From Planctomycetia bacterium (GTDB taxonomy: Bacteria > Planctomycetota > UBA8108 > SXIK01), in contig SXIK01000117.1 of the NCBI GenBank assembly GCA_005772855.1, forward strand, positions 62,001 through 126,000: a DNA stretch of 64,000 nt. Direction: 5' to 3'. The first letter of the stretch is position 1. Each line of letters starts with the position of its first letter. The notes under the pieces are model-generated. The model was not told the origin of the DNA, did not search any database, and saw only the letters and a list, made by a program, of their open reading frames with translations. Positions 53,936 through 62,190 of the stretch are shown in pieces. The position numbers and the translations under genes were made by a program.

Positions 53936-54895
53936 TCAGGGCGCGTCTCGTGAGGTGAGCGGACCGAGGTTTTGCACGAACTCCCAGCCGAAACGGCCCT
54001 TGATGCAGAGGTGGCCGCTCGTCACGCTGTGGTCGAGGGGAGATGTCGCCTTGACGATGCGGTTGTCCTGCACGTGGAGCTCGAGCGTGCAACCCACGCC
54101 GCAGTAGGGGCAAATAGTGCTTGTCACCGACTGCTTCGCCGGTTCCCACTGGCCGCGCTCACGCAGGTCGTGCTCGCTCTTCGCCATCAAGGCGCCAGTG
54201 GGGCAGACCGCGATGCAGTTGCCACAGTAGACGCAGGCGGAATCGGGCAGGGGTGTCGCGTACTCGGTTGAGATTCGTGCGTCGAACCCCCGGCCAGCCA
54301 CAGAGATCGCGAAGGTATTCTGTGCATCCTCCCCGCACGCCTCGACACACTTGTAGCAGAGTATGCAACGGGAGTAGTCGCGAACGTACAGATCGTTGTC
54401 GACCTTGACGGGCTGAAATACCGTTTGCGCGTGACCCGCCACAGCTGGCTGGTGGTGCCCCGCATGGGCGTGGTCGCGTTCCCCGCTCTTCGCGGGAAGC
54501 GTTCGTGCGCCGAACCGGTCGGGTTTCGCCTCGTAGCTTTCCATCTGCCGATGCACCTCTCCGGGTGCGAAGGAGAGGTCGGTCGAGGACCCGAGGAATT
54601 CATAGACCATCTTGCGACTCAAACGCACTCTCTCGCTGTCCGTGCGCACTACCATCTTCGGCTCCACCTTGCGGGAACAGGACGGGACAAGCACGCGGGA
54701 GCCCTCGAGCTCCACCACGCAGACACGGCAAACGTTTACCGGTGTAAGGTTTTCGAGGTAACAGAGAGTTGGGGTGTCGATTTCCAGAGTACGGCAAGCG
54801 TCGAGGATCGTCGAGCCCTCGGGCACGGAGACCGTTCGTCCATCGATGGTCAGCTCGATCATCCTCTGATTCCGCCCAGTCGCGGGGTCGATCAT
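53936..54895 (-). CDS. Iron-sulfur module of formate dehydrogenase (N-terminal part of the alpha subunit)
   Basis: ATG 54895 overlaps the NuoEF-like stop (ATGA), giving 319 residues. Order: 2Fe-2S domain (VPEGSTILDACRTLEIDTPT LCYL, VCRVCVVELEG, LVPSC), a histidine-ligand stretch, two 4Fe-4S ferredoxin motifs (SRCILCYKCVEACGEDAQN; SACVYCGNCIAVCPTGALMA), and the Mo/W-bisMGD [4Fe-4S] motif CPYCGVGCTLELHV...GHLCIKGRFGWEF, after which it stops. In usual NAD-linked formate dehydrogenases this forms the start of the catalytic subunit. Here it is a separate, last gene of the operon, so the alpha subunit appears split. Confidence 0.9.
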   Translation of the reverse strand: MIDPATGRNQRMIELTIDGRTVSVPEGSTILDACRTLEIDTPTLCYLENLTPVNVCRVCVVELEGSRVLVPSCSRKVEPKMVVRTDSERVRLSRKMVYEFLGSSTDLSFAPGEVHRQMESYEAKPDRFGARTLPAKSGERDHAHAGHHQPAVAGHAQTVFQPVKVDNDLYVRDYSRCILCYKCVEACGEDAQNTFAISVAGRGFDARISTEYATPLPDSACVYCGNCIAVCPTGALMAKSEHDLRERGQWEPAKQSVTSTICPYCGVGCTLELHVQDNRIVKATSPLDHSVTSGHLCIKGRFGWEFVQNLGPLTSRDAP

Positions 54896-56715
54896 CTCTT
54901 CTTCGCTCCCTGAAAAAGATTTAGCTTCTTGATGGCCGATTCGATGGCGCTTGATGCGGTGTGGCCCAATCCGCAGATGGATGCGTCGCGCATCACCTGA
55001 CTGATGTCGCCCAGGAGGACACTCTCGGTCTCCCTCGAGCCGAGAGGCTTTCCTGCTGCGAGCCTCAGGAGCAGCTCCTCCTGCCGCACGGTTCCCACGC
55101 GGCAAGGCACACACTGGCCGCAGGACTCATTGCGGAAGAACGCGGCAATGCGAAGCACGATGTCGTGGAGATCGATCGAGTCGTCGAAGGCCATGACGAC
55201 GCCCGAGCCGAGTGTCGCGCCAATTGCCCGCGTTCCCTCGAAAGTCAGTGGGACGTCGATTTCGTCGGGCGTGACAAAGACTCCGGCGGCGCCTCCGAGC
55301 AGCACGGCCTGCAGCTTTCGGCCACCGTGGATGCCACCTGCAAGCTCGAGGATGTGACGCAGTGTGACACCGAACGGCGTCTCGTAGAGGCCGGGCCGGG
55401 TCACCGAGCCCGAAACGCAGAAGAGTTTTGGACCGGTCGATTGTCCGCTTCCGATCGCCGCAAAGGCAGGGCCGCCCTCGAGCACGATGTCGAGCACGTT
55501 CACGAGTGTCTCGACGTTATTCACGCCAGTTGGTTTGCCGAACAGCCCGACCTGTGTCGGAAAGGGCGGCTTGTTCCGCGGTTCGCCTCGAAGGCCCTCG
55601 ATTGAGTTGAAGAGCACGGTCTCCTCACCGCAGATATAGGCTCCGGCACCGCGGCGGAGGTCGAGGTCGAAGCGTAGGCCATGCCCGAGCACGTTCGAGC
55701 CCAAGAAACCTCGCGTCCGTGCCTGTTCGATGGCACGCCTGAGCCTCGCAAAAGCGAGCGGATACTCGCCACGCACGTAGATGAACCCTCGCTCCGATCC
55801 GGTCGCGTAGCTGGCGATGGTCATCGCTTCGATGATCGCGAAAGGGTCCTCCTCCATGAGGACCCTGTCCTTGAACGTTCCTGGCTCCGACTCATCCGCG
55901 TTGCAAACAAAATAGTGCGGCCTTACAGCGGCGCGCGCCACGGCCTCCCACTTGCGGCCTGTTGGAAATGCAGCACCGCCGCGCCCGACGAGCTTCGAGT
56001 CGACCACCTCGCGCAGGACGCCATCAGGCCCCAGCTCCAGGGCACGTCGAAGCGCTGCGTAGCCACCGTGGGCGCGGTAATCGTCGAGGTTCTCCGGGTC
56101 GACTTTCCCAATGCGCCTCAGCAGCCGGAGGCGGTGACGCTCGGGTCCCTGTGCCTGTGGAACAAGCCACGTGGAAGCCTGCGTCGGTGGGGTCCGGTGC
56201 TCGAGGCCTTCCAGGGCTTGCGTTACCGTGGCCGGAGATTGGGACCACTCCCCGCCCGCCGCCCCCGCGATCTGAAACAGAACCGCCGGCGCCCGCTCGC
56301 ACTTGCCGAGGCACGGGCTGCGGAGCCAGGTTGCCCCGGCGCCAGCCGGCGGCTTGCCCTCGGGTCCGAGCTTCTTCTCCAGCTCGCTGCAAATGTGCAG
56401 GGCTCCCGAGGTGCGGCACGCAATGTCGTCGCAGACGTGCACAACAGCCTGGGGGCGCCTCTCGAGGGAGAACATCGCGTAAAAACTCGCGACGCCGAAG
56501 GCCTCCGCCGGTGGGACGTCAAGTCTCTGGCAGATGTGATTGAGTGCGCCCGGGCTAATCCAGCCGATCCGTGACTGGGCTGCGTGCAATGCGGGCAGGA
56601 GGAGCTGCCGCGGGCCAAGTTCGACGCTGTCGGCCGCAAGCGGCGTCAGGGCCTGGTCTATGGCAGCGCTCTCGGCGGATGTGGGCGTTGCTCCTGGAAT
56701 CCAGCGTAGGTCCAA
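54892..56715 (-). CDS. NuoE-NuoF-like fused NAD/FMN subunit of formate dehydrogenase
   Basis: The 607-residue protein joins two diaphorase parts. The first 170 residues are NuoE-like: HICQRLDVPPAEAFGVASFY, VHVCDDIACRTSGALHI and SPCLGKCERAPAV, the thioredoxin-fold 2Fe-2S site. From about 200 the NuoF part has LVGRGGAAFPTGRKWEA (NAD/FMN), CNADESEPGTFKDRVLME, FIYVRGEY, GAGAYICGEETVLFNSIEG, and ESCGQCVPCRVGT for the N3-type 4Fe-4S cluster. It passes electrons between NAD and the formate dehydrogenase clusters. Start is TTG 56715, directly after the catalytic gene stop; its end overlaps the Fe-S module gene by 4 bases. Confidence 0.92.
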   Translation of the reverse strand: MDLRWIPGATPTSAESAAIDQALTPLAADSVELGPRQLLLPALHAAQSRIGWISPGALNHICQRLDVPPAEAFGVASFYAMFSLERRPQAVVHVCDDIACRTSGALHICSELEKKLGPEGKPPAGAGATWLRSPCLGKCERAPAVLFQIAGAAGGEWSQSPATVTQALEGLEHRTPPTQASTWLVPQAQGPERHRLRLLRRIGKVDPENLDDYRAHGGYAALRRALELGPDGVLREVVDSKLVGRGGAAFPTGRKWEAVARAAVRPHYFVCNADESEPGTFKDRVLMEEDPFAIIEAMTIASYATGSERGFIYVRGEYPLAFARLRRAIEQARTRGFLGSNVLGHGLRFDLDLRRGAGAYICGEETVLFNSIEGLRGEPRNKPPFPTQVGLFGKPTGVNNVETLVNVLDIVLEGGPAFAAIGSGQSTGPKLFCVSGSVTRPGLYETPFGVTLRHILELAGGIHGGRKLQAVLLGGAAGVFVTPDEIDVPLTFEGTRAIGATLGSGVVMAFDDSIDLHDIVLRIAAFFRNESCGQCVPCRVGTVRQEELLLRLAAGKPLGSRETESVLLGDISQVMRDASICGLGHTASSAIESAIKKLNLFQGAKKR

Positions 56716-58665
56716 TCAATGTCTCCGGGCACTTGCAGTTGCCGGGTGTCTTGGTTTGGCTCCAGCCTCGATCTTCTCGATTCGAATCGCTGTGGCCTTG
56801 AACTCGGCCGTGCCGCTCTTTGGATCCGTTGCGTCGATCGTCAGCACGTTCGTTTCGACCTCGTCTGGAAAGTGCAGCGTCATGAAAGCAAGCCCCGCTC
56901 GAAGCGAGTCAACGTAACGCACGCAGACTTCCACGGACCCGCGCCTCGAGGTGACCCGAACTCGCTCGCCGTCGAGTACGCCGTGGCGGGCGCCGTCCTC
57001 GGGCGACAGGTCCAGCGACTCTCCGCGACGCAGTGGGGAGGTGTAGCCACCCGTCTGCACTCCGGTGTTGTAGCAATCAAGCCGGCGACCGGTCGTGAGT
57101 CGGATCGGGAATTCGTCCGAGAGTTTGTCCACAGGGGGCTCATCGTCCGCGGGGCAAAAAGGCGCGCGTGGTCCGCCGACGGGATCCTGCCACAAGCGCC
57201 CGTGAAGGAACGGGCTGCCGGGGTGTGAGGCGTCCGGGCAGGGCCAGTGGAGGCCGCCCAGCTCCTCGAGACGCTCGTACGACATGCCCGCGTGCCAGGT
57301 CGAGAGGCTTCGCATCTCATCCCAGGCCTCTTTCGCCGTCACTTTCCCCCAATCACGCCCGAGGCGTCGGGCGAGGTTGCAAAGGATCTCAATGTCGTCG
57401 CGGGCCTCGCCGGGTGGCTCGAGCGCCTTCCGGACGCGCTGGACACGCCGCTCGCTCGAAGTCACGGTCCCTTCCGACTCGCACCAGCTCGCCCCCGCCG
57501 GCAGCACCACGTGCGCGAGCTTGGCAGTGCGCGTCATGAAGATGTCCTGAACAATCAGGCATTCGAGACCGCGCAGGTGATGGAGCGTCTGGATAGCGTC
57601 CGCCTCGGACTGTGCGGGGTTCTCGCCCAGGACGAAGAGCGCGGTCAGGTCTTTCTTCCCCATGGCCTCGAACATCTCCGAGAGGTGCTTCCCGCGGCGC
57701 GGTGGAATCGTCTTGCCTCCCCAGAGCTCCTGCCAGCGAGCGCGAATCTCTGGATTCTCGACGTCCTGGCCGCCAGGGAGCTTGTTGGGCAGGGCGCCCA
57801 TGTCGCCGCCACCCTGCACGTTGTTTTGGCCGCGCAGTGGGTTCAGCCCAGAGCCATATCGGCCAACATGCCCCGTGAGCAGCGCGAGGTTGATGATGGC
57901 CGTGACGCCGTCGACGGCATTGTGGTGCTCGGTGATGCCGAGCGTCCAGCAAATCTGCGCCCGGTCGGCCTGAGCGTAGGTGTGCGCCAGCTGGCGGATT
58001 TGCGCCGCAGGCACCTTCGTGATCTGCGCGGCGCGCTCGAGCGTGTAGCTTTCGACGCGCTTCTTGTATTCCTCGAAGCCAGAGGTGGCACGTTCCACGA
58101 AGGCGTGGTTCACGAGGCCGCTCGCGATGATCTCCCGCCCGATGGCGTTCGCGAGGGCAATGTCGGTCCCGACGTCGAGACCCAGCCAATGTTCGGCCCA
58201 GCGCGCAGAGGATGTGCGGCGTGGATCGATGACAAAGAGCCTCGCTCCGTTGTGGATACCCTTCAAAACATGGTGAAAGTAGATGGGGTGCGTCTCGCGG
58301 GCGTTCGATCCCCAGAGCACGACGACGTCGGTCTCCTCGACCTCGCGGTAGGAGGATGTGCCGCCGCCGGCGCCGAAGACAGTCGTCAGACCGACGACGC
58401 TGGGCGCGTGTCAGGTCCGGTTGCAGCTATCGATGTTGTTCGACCCGATGACCGATCGGGCGAACTTGCCAGCCATGTAGTTGACCTCGTTCGTCGCCTT
58501 CGAGCAACTGAAGAGGCCGAAGGTGTCGGCTCCGCGACGCTGGATGGCGCCGTTGAGGAGGCTGGCTGCCCGGTCGAGCGCTTCATCCCAGCTTGCGGGC
58601 CGAAGCGAGCCGTTCTCGCGCACGTGGGGTCGTTCGAGCCTTGTTAGCAAGCCGTTCGTTTTCAT
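56716..58665 (-). CDS. Selenocysteine-containing formate dehydrogenase catalytic subunit (Mo/W-bisMGD)
   Basis: Read from ATG 58665 through the in-frame TGA at 58413-58411, the protein is 649 residues. Before TGA is [26 protein letters not shown]; after it [13 protein letters not shown]. In formate dehydrogenases the same place is CARVU/CHGPSVAGL, where Cys or Sec binds Mo/W. Downstream are [78 protein letters not shown] and the MopB C-terminal domain. The N-terminal [4Fe-4S] part is missing and encoded two genes downstream. A SECIS-like hairpin follows the TGA. It oxidises formate or reduces CO2; NAD links it through the NuoEF-like subunit. Confidence 0.9.
58375..58413 (-). promoter_or_regulatory. 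Bacterial SECIS-like element with Sec UGA codon
   Basis: After the TGA at 58413-58411 the minus strand carries GTCGTC-GGTCT-GACGAC (58398-58382), a perfect 6-bp stem with a GGTCT loop. The loop G begins 18 bases after TGA. In the E. coli fdhF SECIS the apical loop is also GGUCU at the same distance. Lower-stem pairing extends towards the TGA less perfectly. Confidence 0.85.
58382..58398 (-). other. Apical stem-loop of the SECIS-like element
   Basis: GTCGTC and GACGAC pair with a 5-base loop GGTCT; the bases of the loop are those contacted by SelB in E. coli fdhF. This entry marks the core; the wider element is given at 58375-58413. Confidence 0.8.
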
Positions 58666-58812
58666 GGGGTTCGTTCCAGTCGTGTGCTCGGATTCAACGC
58701 AACTTCGAATGTCCTCGCGTTCGCCTGGTTGTCAAGAGAAAGATCGAAGTGCAGAGGTCCACAAGCCGTCGCGCCCCTCTTTCATTTCTCAAGGCACGCC
58801 TTCAGGTGAACA

Positions 58813-59457
58813 TCAATCACGGTCACTAACTCGGCGCAAGAGGCACCCTTCCCGTGCGTCATAAGTCAAGAATAGGGTATTCTTGCGGCCGCATTGTCGC
58901 AGGATGTCACGGCAGAGGGGTTGCTCGTCTGGCCAGGGAAAGGCATACACCAGGTCAAAATCCCGCAGCTCCATGTCCAGGCCATCGTAGGCTGGTTCCG
59001 CGTCGACGTCCGAGCGAAAGGATTCGTCGGCGGTCCTGGGGTTCCATTCGTACTCCCTGGGGATGAAGCTCCCGGTGACGAACTGAGCCCGCGGACCAAA
59101 CTCCTTCGCGAGCTTGCGTGACCACTCCACGAGTTGAGGCTCGTGCTCGATGCCATACGCCTCGAATCCCAGATTGCTGGCCATGATGGTGACGACCCCC
59201 AGCCCCGAGCCCCATTCGAGAACGGTTGCCAGACGGCCCTTGAGTCGAGCTAGCGCCTGGTAGACTTCCTCGTAGTCGGCCGGGACGAAGGCCCGAAAGG
59301 CACGTTGGTCGTCGCAACGATCCCAGATCTCGCGGGCCTTGATCCAGAGCGCGCGAGTCTTCAGGTCGGGTTCTGGCCCCGCTGGCGGGAGTGACTCCAC
59401 AGGCGAATAGGTGGACAATGGGGAAGCAAAGTTAGCTCCTGTTGGTGCCTGGGTCAA
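58813..59457 (-). CDS. Class I SAM-dependent methyltransferase-like protein
   Basis: The 214-residue protein has a Rossmann-type SAM site, ATVLEWGSGLGVVTIMASNL (motif I ExGxGxG), followed by GFEAYGIEHEPQLVEWSRKL (acidic motif II) and LVYAFPWPDEQPLC (motif IV-like). The substrate is not recognisable. The start shown is TTG 59457; a later start would remove only an unstructured Pro/Ser-rich lead. A minus-strand ACACGGGCTTGAGTT sequence near 59540 resembles the promoter elements at 13-15 kb. It is not closely linked to the formate dehydrogenase operon despite proximity. Confidence 0.75.
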   Translation of the reverse strand: MTQAPTGANFASPLSTYSPVESLPPAGPEPDLKTRALWIKAREIWDRCDDQRAFRAFVPADYEEVYQALARLKGRLATVLEWGSGLGVVTIMASNLGFEAYGIEHEPQLVEWSRKLAKEFGPRAQFVTGSFIPREYEWNPRTADESFRSDVDAEPAYDGLDMELRDFDLVYAFPWPDEQPLCRDILRQCGRKNTLFLTYDAREGCLLRRVSDRD

Positions 59458-59610
59458 ACCCGCAGATCCAAATTTTTCTTGCCTGGTTAGCGGCTGCGCT
59501 CCGGGCTCGCGTGGACTTCTCCATGAACTCGGCTAAACTCAAGCCCGTGTAATCCATACCCAACGGTTTCAGCAGCACAGTTTCATTGGCTCGTTTAGAG
59601 GAATCCTCCG

Positions 59611-61065
59611 ATGAATGAAGTCCCCAGCAAGAAGTTGCCTGGTCCCGTGACGAGCAAGCTCTCCCGCCGCAAGTTCTTGAAGAGTGCGTCTGCGCTGTCC
59701 CTGGTCGCGGGAGCGCCCATGATTGTCCCGCGCCACGTCCTGGGCGGGGCTGGCTTCGTGCCCCCGAGCGAAATGCTGAACATCGCACTCGTCGGCGCGG
59801 GCGGCCGGGGCCGACACCTCTTTGAGGATTTGATCAAGAACCAGATTCGCGATGCGCGGGTGATCGCGATTTGTGATGTCGTTGATCGAGTGGATTACTC
59901 GAAGTTCTACTACCGGAGCGTCGCCGGGCGCCTTCCGATGCTCGAGCTCATCGACAAGCACTACGGCGATGCGAAGACGGGGGGCGAGAATACCGGCGTG
60001 AAGGCGTACGTTGACTTCCGTGAGATGCTCGAGAAGGAGAAGGCGATCGATGCCGTGATGGTCGCCACGCCGGACCACACGCACGCGGTGATCTCCCTGG
60101 CCGCCATTCGTCTGGGGAAACACGTCTACTGCGAGAAGCCTCTCGCGCACTCTCTCGAGGAGGTGCGCAAGATGACCGAGGAGGCGAGTCGCTACAAAGT
60201 TGCCACGCAGATGGGCAACCAGGCCAACTCGAACGAGGGCATTCGCCAAATTTGTGAATGGGTCTGGGACGGTGCCATTGGAGCTGTGCGAGAGGCCCAC
60301 GCCTGGAGCGATACTGGCGGCTGGGCCGCGCAGTACACCGACCGGCCGGCGGACACGCCGCCGGTGCCGCCGGGTCTCAACTGGGATCTTTGGCTTGGCC
60401 CGGCGAAGGAGCGGCCCTATCACCCGGCCTACGTGCCTTTCAACTGGCGGGGTTGGTGGGACTTTGGCGGAGGCGCCGTGGGCGATCACTGTTGCCACGT
60501 CGTGGACCCCATTTTTGCTGCCTTGAAGCTCATGCACCCCCTGACGATTGAAGCCTCTTCGGCGCCCGTCAACAAGGAGACGGTCACAAATGGTGCCATG
60601 ATCACCTACAAGTTTCCCGCCCGGGGCGAGATGCCGCCCCTGAAGCTCACCTGGTACGACACGGGCCTTGTCCCCCCAGTCCCGGAGGAGCTGAAGCCTG
60701 GCGAGAAGCTTGGACCCCATGGTGTGCTCCTCGTTGGCGACAAGGGAAAGCTCCTAGCTGGTGGATGGGGTCGCGATCCGCGCTTGATTCCCGAGGAGCG
60801 CATGAACGCGTACAAGCAGCCGCCCAAGACCTTGCGACGCGTCTCGTCGCACGACCGCGCCTGGATCGACGCGTGCAAGGGCGGGCCGGCCGCAAGCTCC
60901 AACTTCGACTACGGCGGCCCGCTCACGAATCTTGCTCTCCTGGGCATCGTGGCCATTCGCTCCGGAGAAAAACTGCACTGGGACGGCCCCAACCTGCGCG
61001 TCACCAACTCCGCGAACGCCCAGGAACTTGTGAAGGCAAATTTCCGGTCCGGCTGGACCCTGTAG
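59611..61065 (+). CDS. Tat-exported Gfo/Idh/MocA-family oxidoreductase
   Basis: The 484-residue protein starts with a twin-arginine signal, LSRRKFLKSASALSLVAGAP, followed by the nucleotide-binding fold: MLNIALVGAGGRGRHLFEDL, VIAICDVVD, VDFREMLEKEKAIDAVMVAT and EKPLAHSLEEVRKM, the EKP motif with the catalytic Lys. The C-terminal sheet has DFGGGAVGDHCCHVVDPI and KLTWYDTGL. Such exported oxidoreductases are typical of planctomycetes and are thought to carry bound NAD(P) and to act on sugars. GAGG precedes ATG 59611. A class II aldolase gene follows about 65 bases later, perhaps co-transcribed. Confidence 0.93.
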   Translation: MNEVPSKKLPGPVTSKLSRRKFLKSASALSLVAGAPMIVPRHVLGGAGFVPPSEMLNIALVGAGGRGRHLFEDLIKNQIRDARVIAICDVVDRVDYSKFYYRSVAGRLPMLELIDKHYGDAKTGGENTGVKAYVDFREMLEKEKAIDAVMVATPDHTHAVISLAAIRLGKHVYCEKPLAHSLEEVRKMTEEASRYKVATQMGNQANSNEGIRQICEWVWDGAIGAVREAHAWSDTGGWAAQYTDRPADTPPVPPGLNWDLWLGPAKERPYHPAYVPFNWRGWWDFGGGAVGDHCCHVVDPIFAALKLMHPLTIEASSAPVNKETVTNGAMITYKFPARGEMPPLKLTWYDTGLVPPVPEELKPGEKLGPHGVLLVGDKGKLLAGGWGRDPRLIPEERMNAYKQPPKTLRRVSSHDRAWIDACKGGPAASSNFDYGGPLTNLALLGIVAIRSGEKLHWDGPNLRVTNSANAQELVKANFRSGWTL

Positions 61066-61130
61066 CTGGTCTTGAAAGCTACGGAATCCCCTACTCACCA
61101 ACCCGATAGTTAGAGCCGAGGAGTCGTACC

Positions 61131-62150
61131 ATGCCTCTCGTTCCCATGCGCGCAGTCCTGGATCATGCGGCGGAAAACAACCATGGAGTCGCTGCCTTTA
61201 ACGTCAACAACATGGAGCAAATCCAGGCCATCATGGAGGCTGCCAAGGAAACCGATTCACCTGTTATCATTCAGGCTTCGCGGGGCGCCCGCAGCTACTC
61301 GCAAGACAACTACCTCCGTCACCTCATGCTGGCGGCGGCAGAGCTCTATCCGCAGATCCCTGTCGTCATGCACCAGGACCACGGCAACAGCGTGAAGACT
61401 TGCATGAGCGCGATCGAAAACGGCTTCACCTCGGTCATGATGGATGGTTCGCTCCAGGAGGATGGCAAGACTCCCGCAAGCTACGAGTACAATGTCCGCG
61501 TGACCTCCGAGGTCGTGAAGCTTGCGCACGCAAAAGGCGTTTCGGTTGAGGGCGAGCTGGGCTGCCTCGGCTCGCTCGAGTCGGGCCACGGCGAGGCCGA
61601 GGATGGACATGGCGCAGAGGGTCACCTCTCACGGGATCAGCTTCTCACCGATCCTGTTCAGGCCGAGGATTTCGTGAAGAAAACAGGCTGCGACGCGCTT
61701 GCGGTCGCAATCGGCACGAGTCACGGCGCCTACAAGTTCAAGCGCAAGCCGGACGGCACGGTGCTCGCCATGGAAAGGATCGAACAGATTCACAAGCGTC
61801 TGCCGACCTGCCACCTCGTCATGCATGGAAGCTCCTCGGTGCCCCAGGAGCTTCAGGACTTGATCAACCGGTACGGCGGCAAGATGCCTCAGACCTGGGG
61901 TGTTCCGGGCGAGGAGATCCAGCGTGGGATCCAGCACGGGGTGCGAAAAATTAATGTCGACACCGATAACCGCATGGCCATGACAGGCGCAATCCGCAAG
62001 GTGCTCTGGGAAAGTCCAGACAAGTTCGATCCCCGCGACTACTTGAAGCCTGCCCGCGAGGCGATGAGAAAGGTCTGCATCGATCGCATGAAGGCTTTCG
62101 GCCAGGCCGGAAACGCCTCGAAGTTCATGGCCAAGTGGAGTCCGCGTTAG
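61131..62150 (+). CDS. fba: Class II fructose-bisphosphate aldolase
   Basis: The 339-residue enzyme follows the class II (Zn) plan: [40 protein letters not shown] (zinc His and catalytic Asp), [40 protein letters not shown] (Glu), [18 protein letters not shown] and [18 protein letters not shown] (zinc His), and [17 protein letters not shown]. It is of the Calvin-cycle-like subgroup (class IIB, no long insert). GAGGAG is 7 bases before ATG. It condenses DHAP and glyceraldehyde-3-phosphate or the reverse, in glycolysis or gluconeogenesis. Confidence 0.94.
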   Translation: MPLVPMRAVLDHAAENNHGVAAFNVNNMEQIQAIMEAAKETDSPVIIQASRGARSYSQDNYLRHLMLAAAELYPQIPVVMHQDHGNSVKTCMSAIENGFTSVMMDGSLQEDGKTPASYEYNVRVTSEVVKLAHAKGVSVEGELGCLGSLESGHGEAEDGHGAEGHLSRDQLLTDPVQAEDFVKKTGCDALAVAIGTSHGAYKFKRKPDGTVLAMERIEQIHKRLPTCHLVMHGSSSVPQELQDLINRYGGKMPQTWGVPGEEIQRGIQHGVRKINVDTDNRMAMTGAIRKVLWESPDKFDPRDYLKPAREAMRKVCIDRMKAFGQAGNASKFMAKWSPR

Positions 62151-62190
62151 TCTCCCCCCGGTTGGGCCCGATGTTGTTGGCGGCCATTGA

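Noticed and set aside
57247-58647. Long plus-strand frame (466 codons)
   Set aside because: Antisense to the formate dehydrogenase catalytic gene, no recognisable motif.
58411-58665. Short 84-residue gene ending at TGA 58411, separate from the next one
   Set aside because: Homology to formate dehydrogenase continues in the same frame beyond the TGA and a SECIS-like hairpin follows, so it is a Sec codon.
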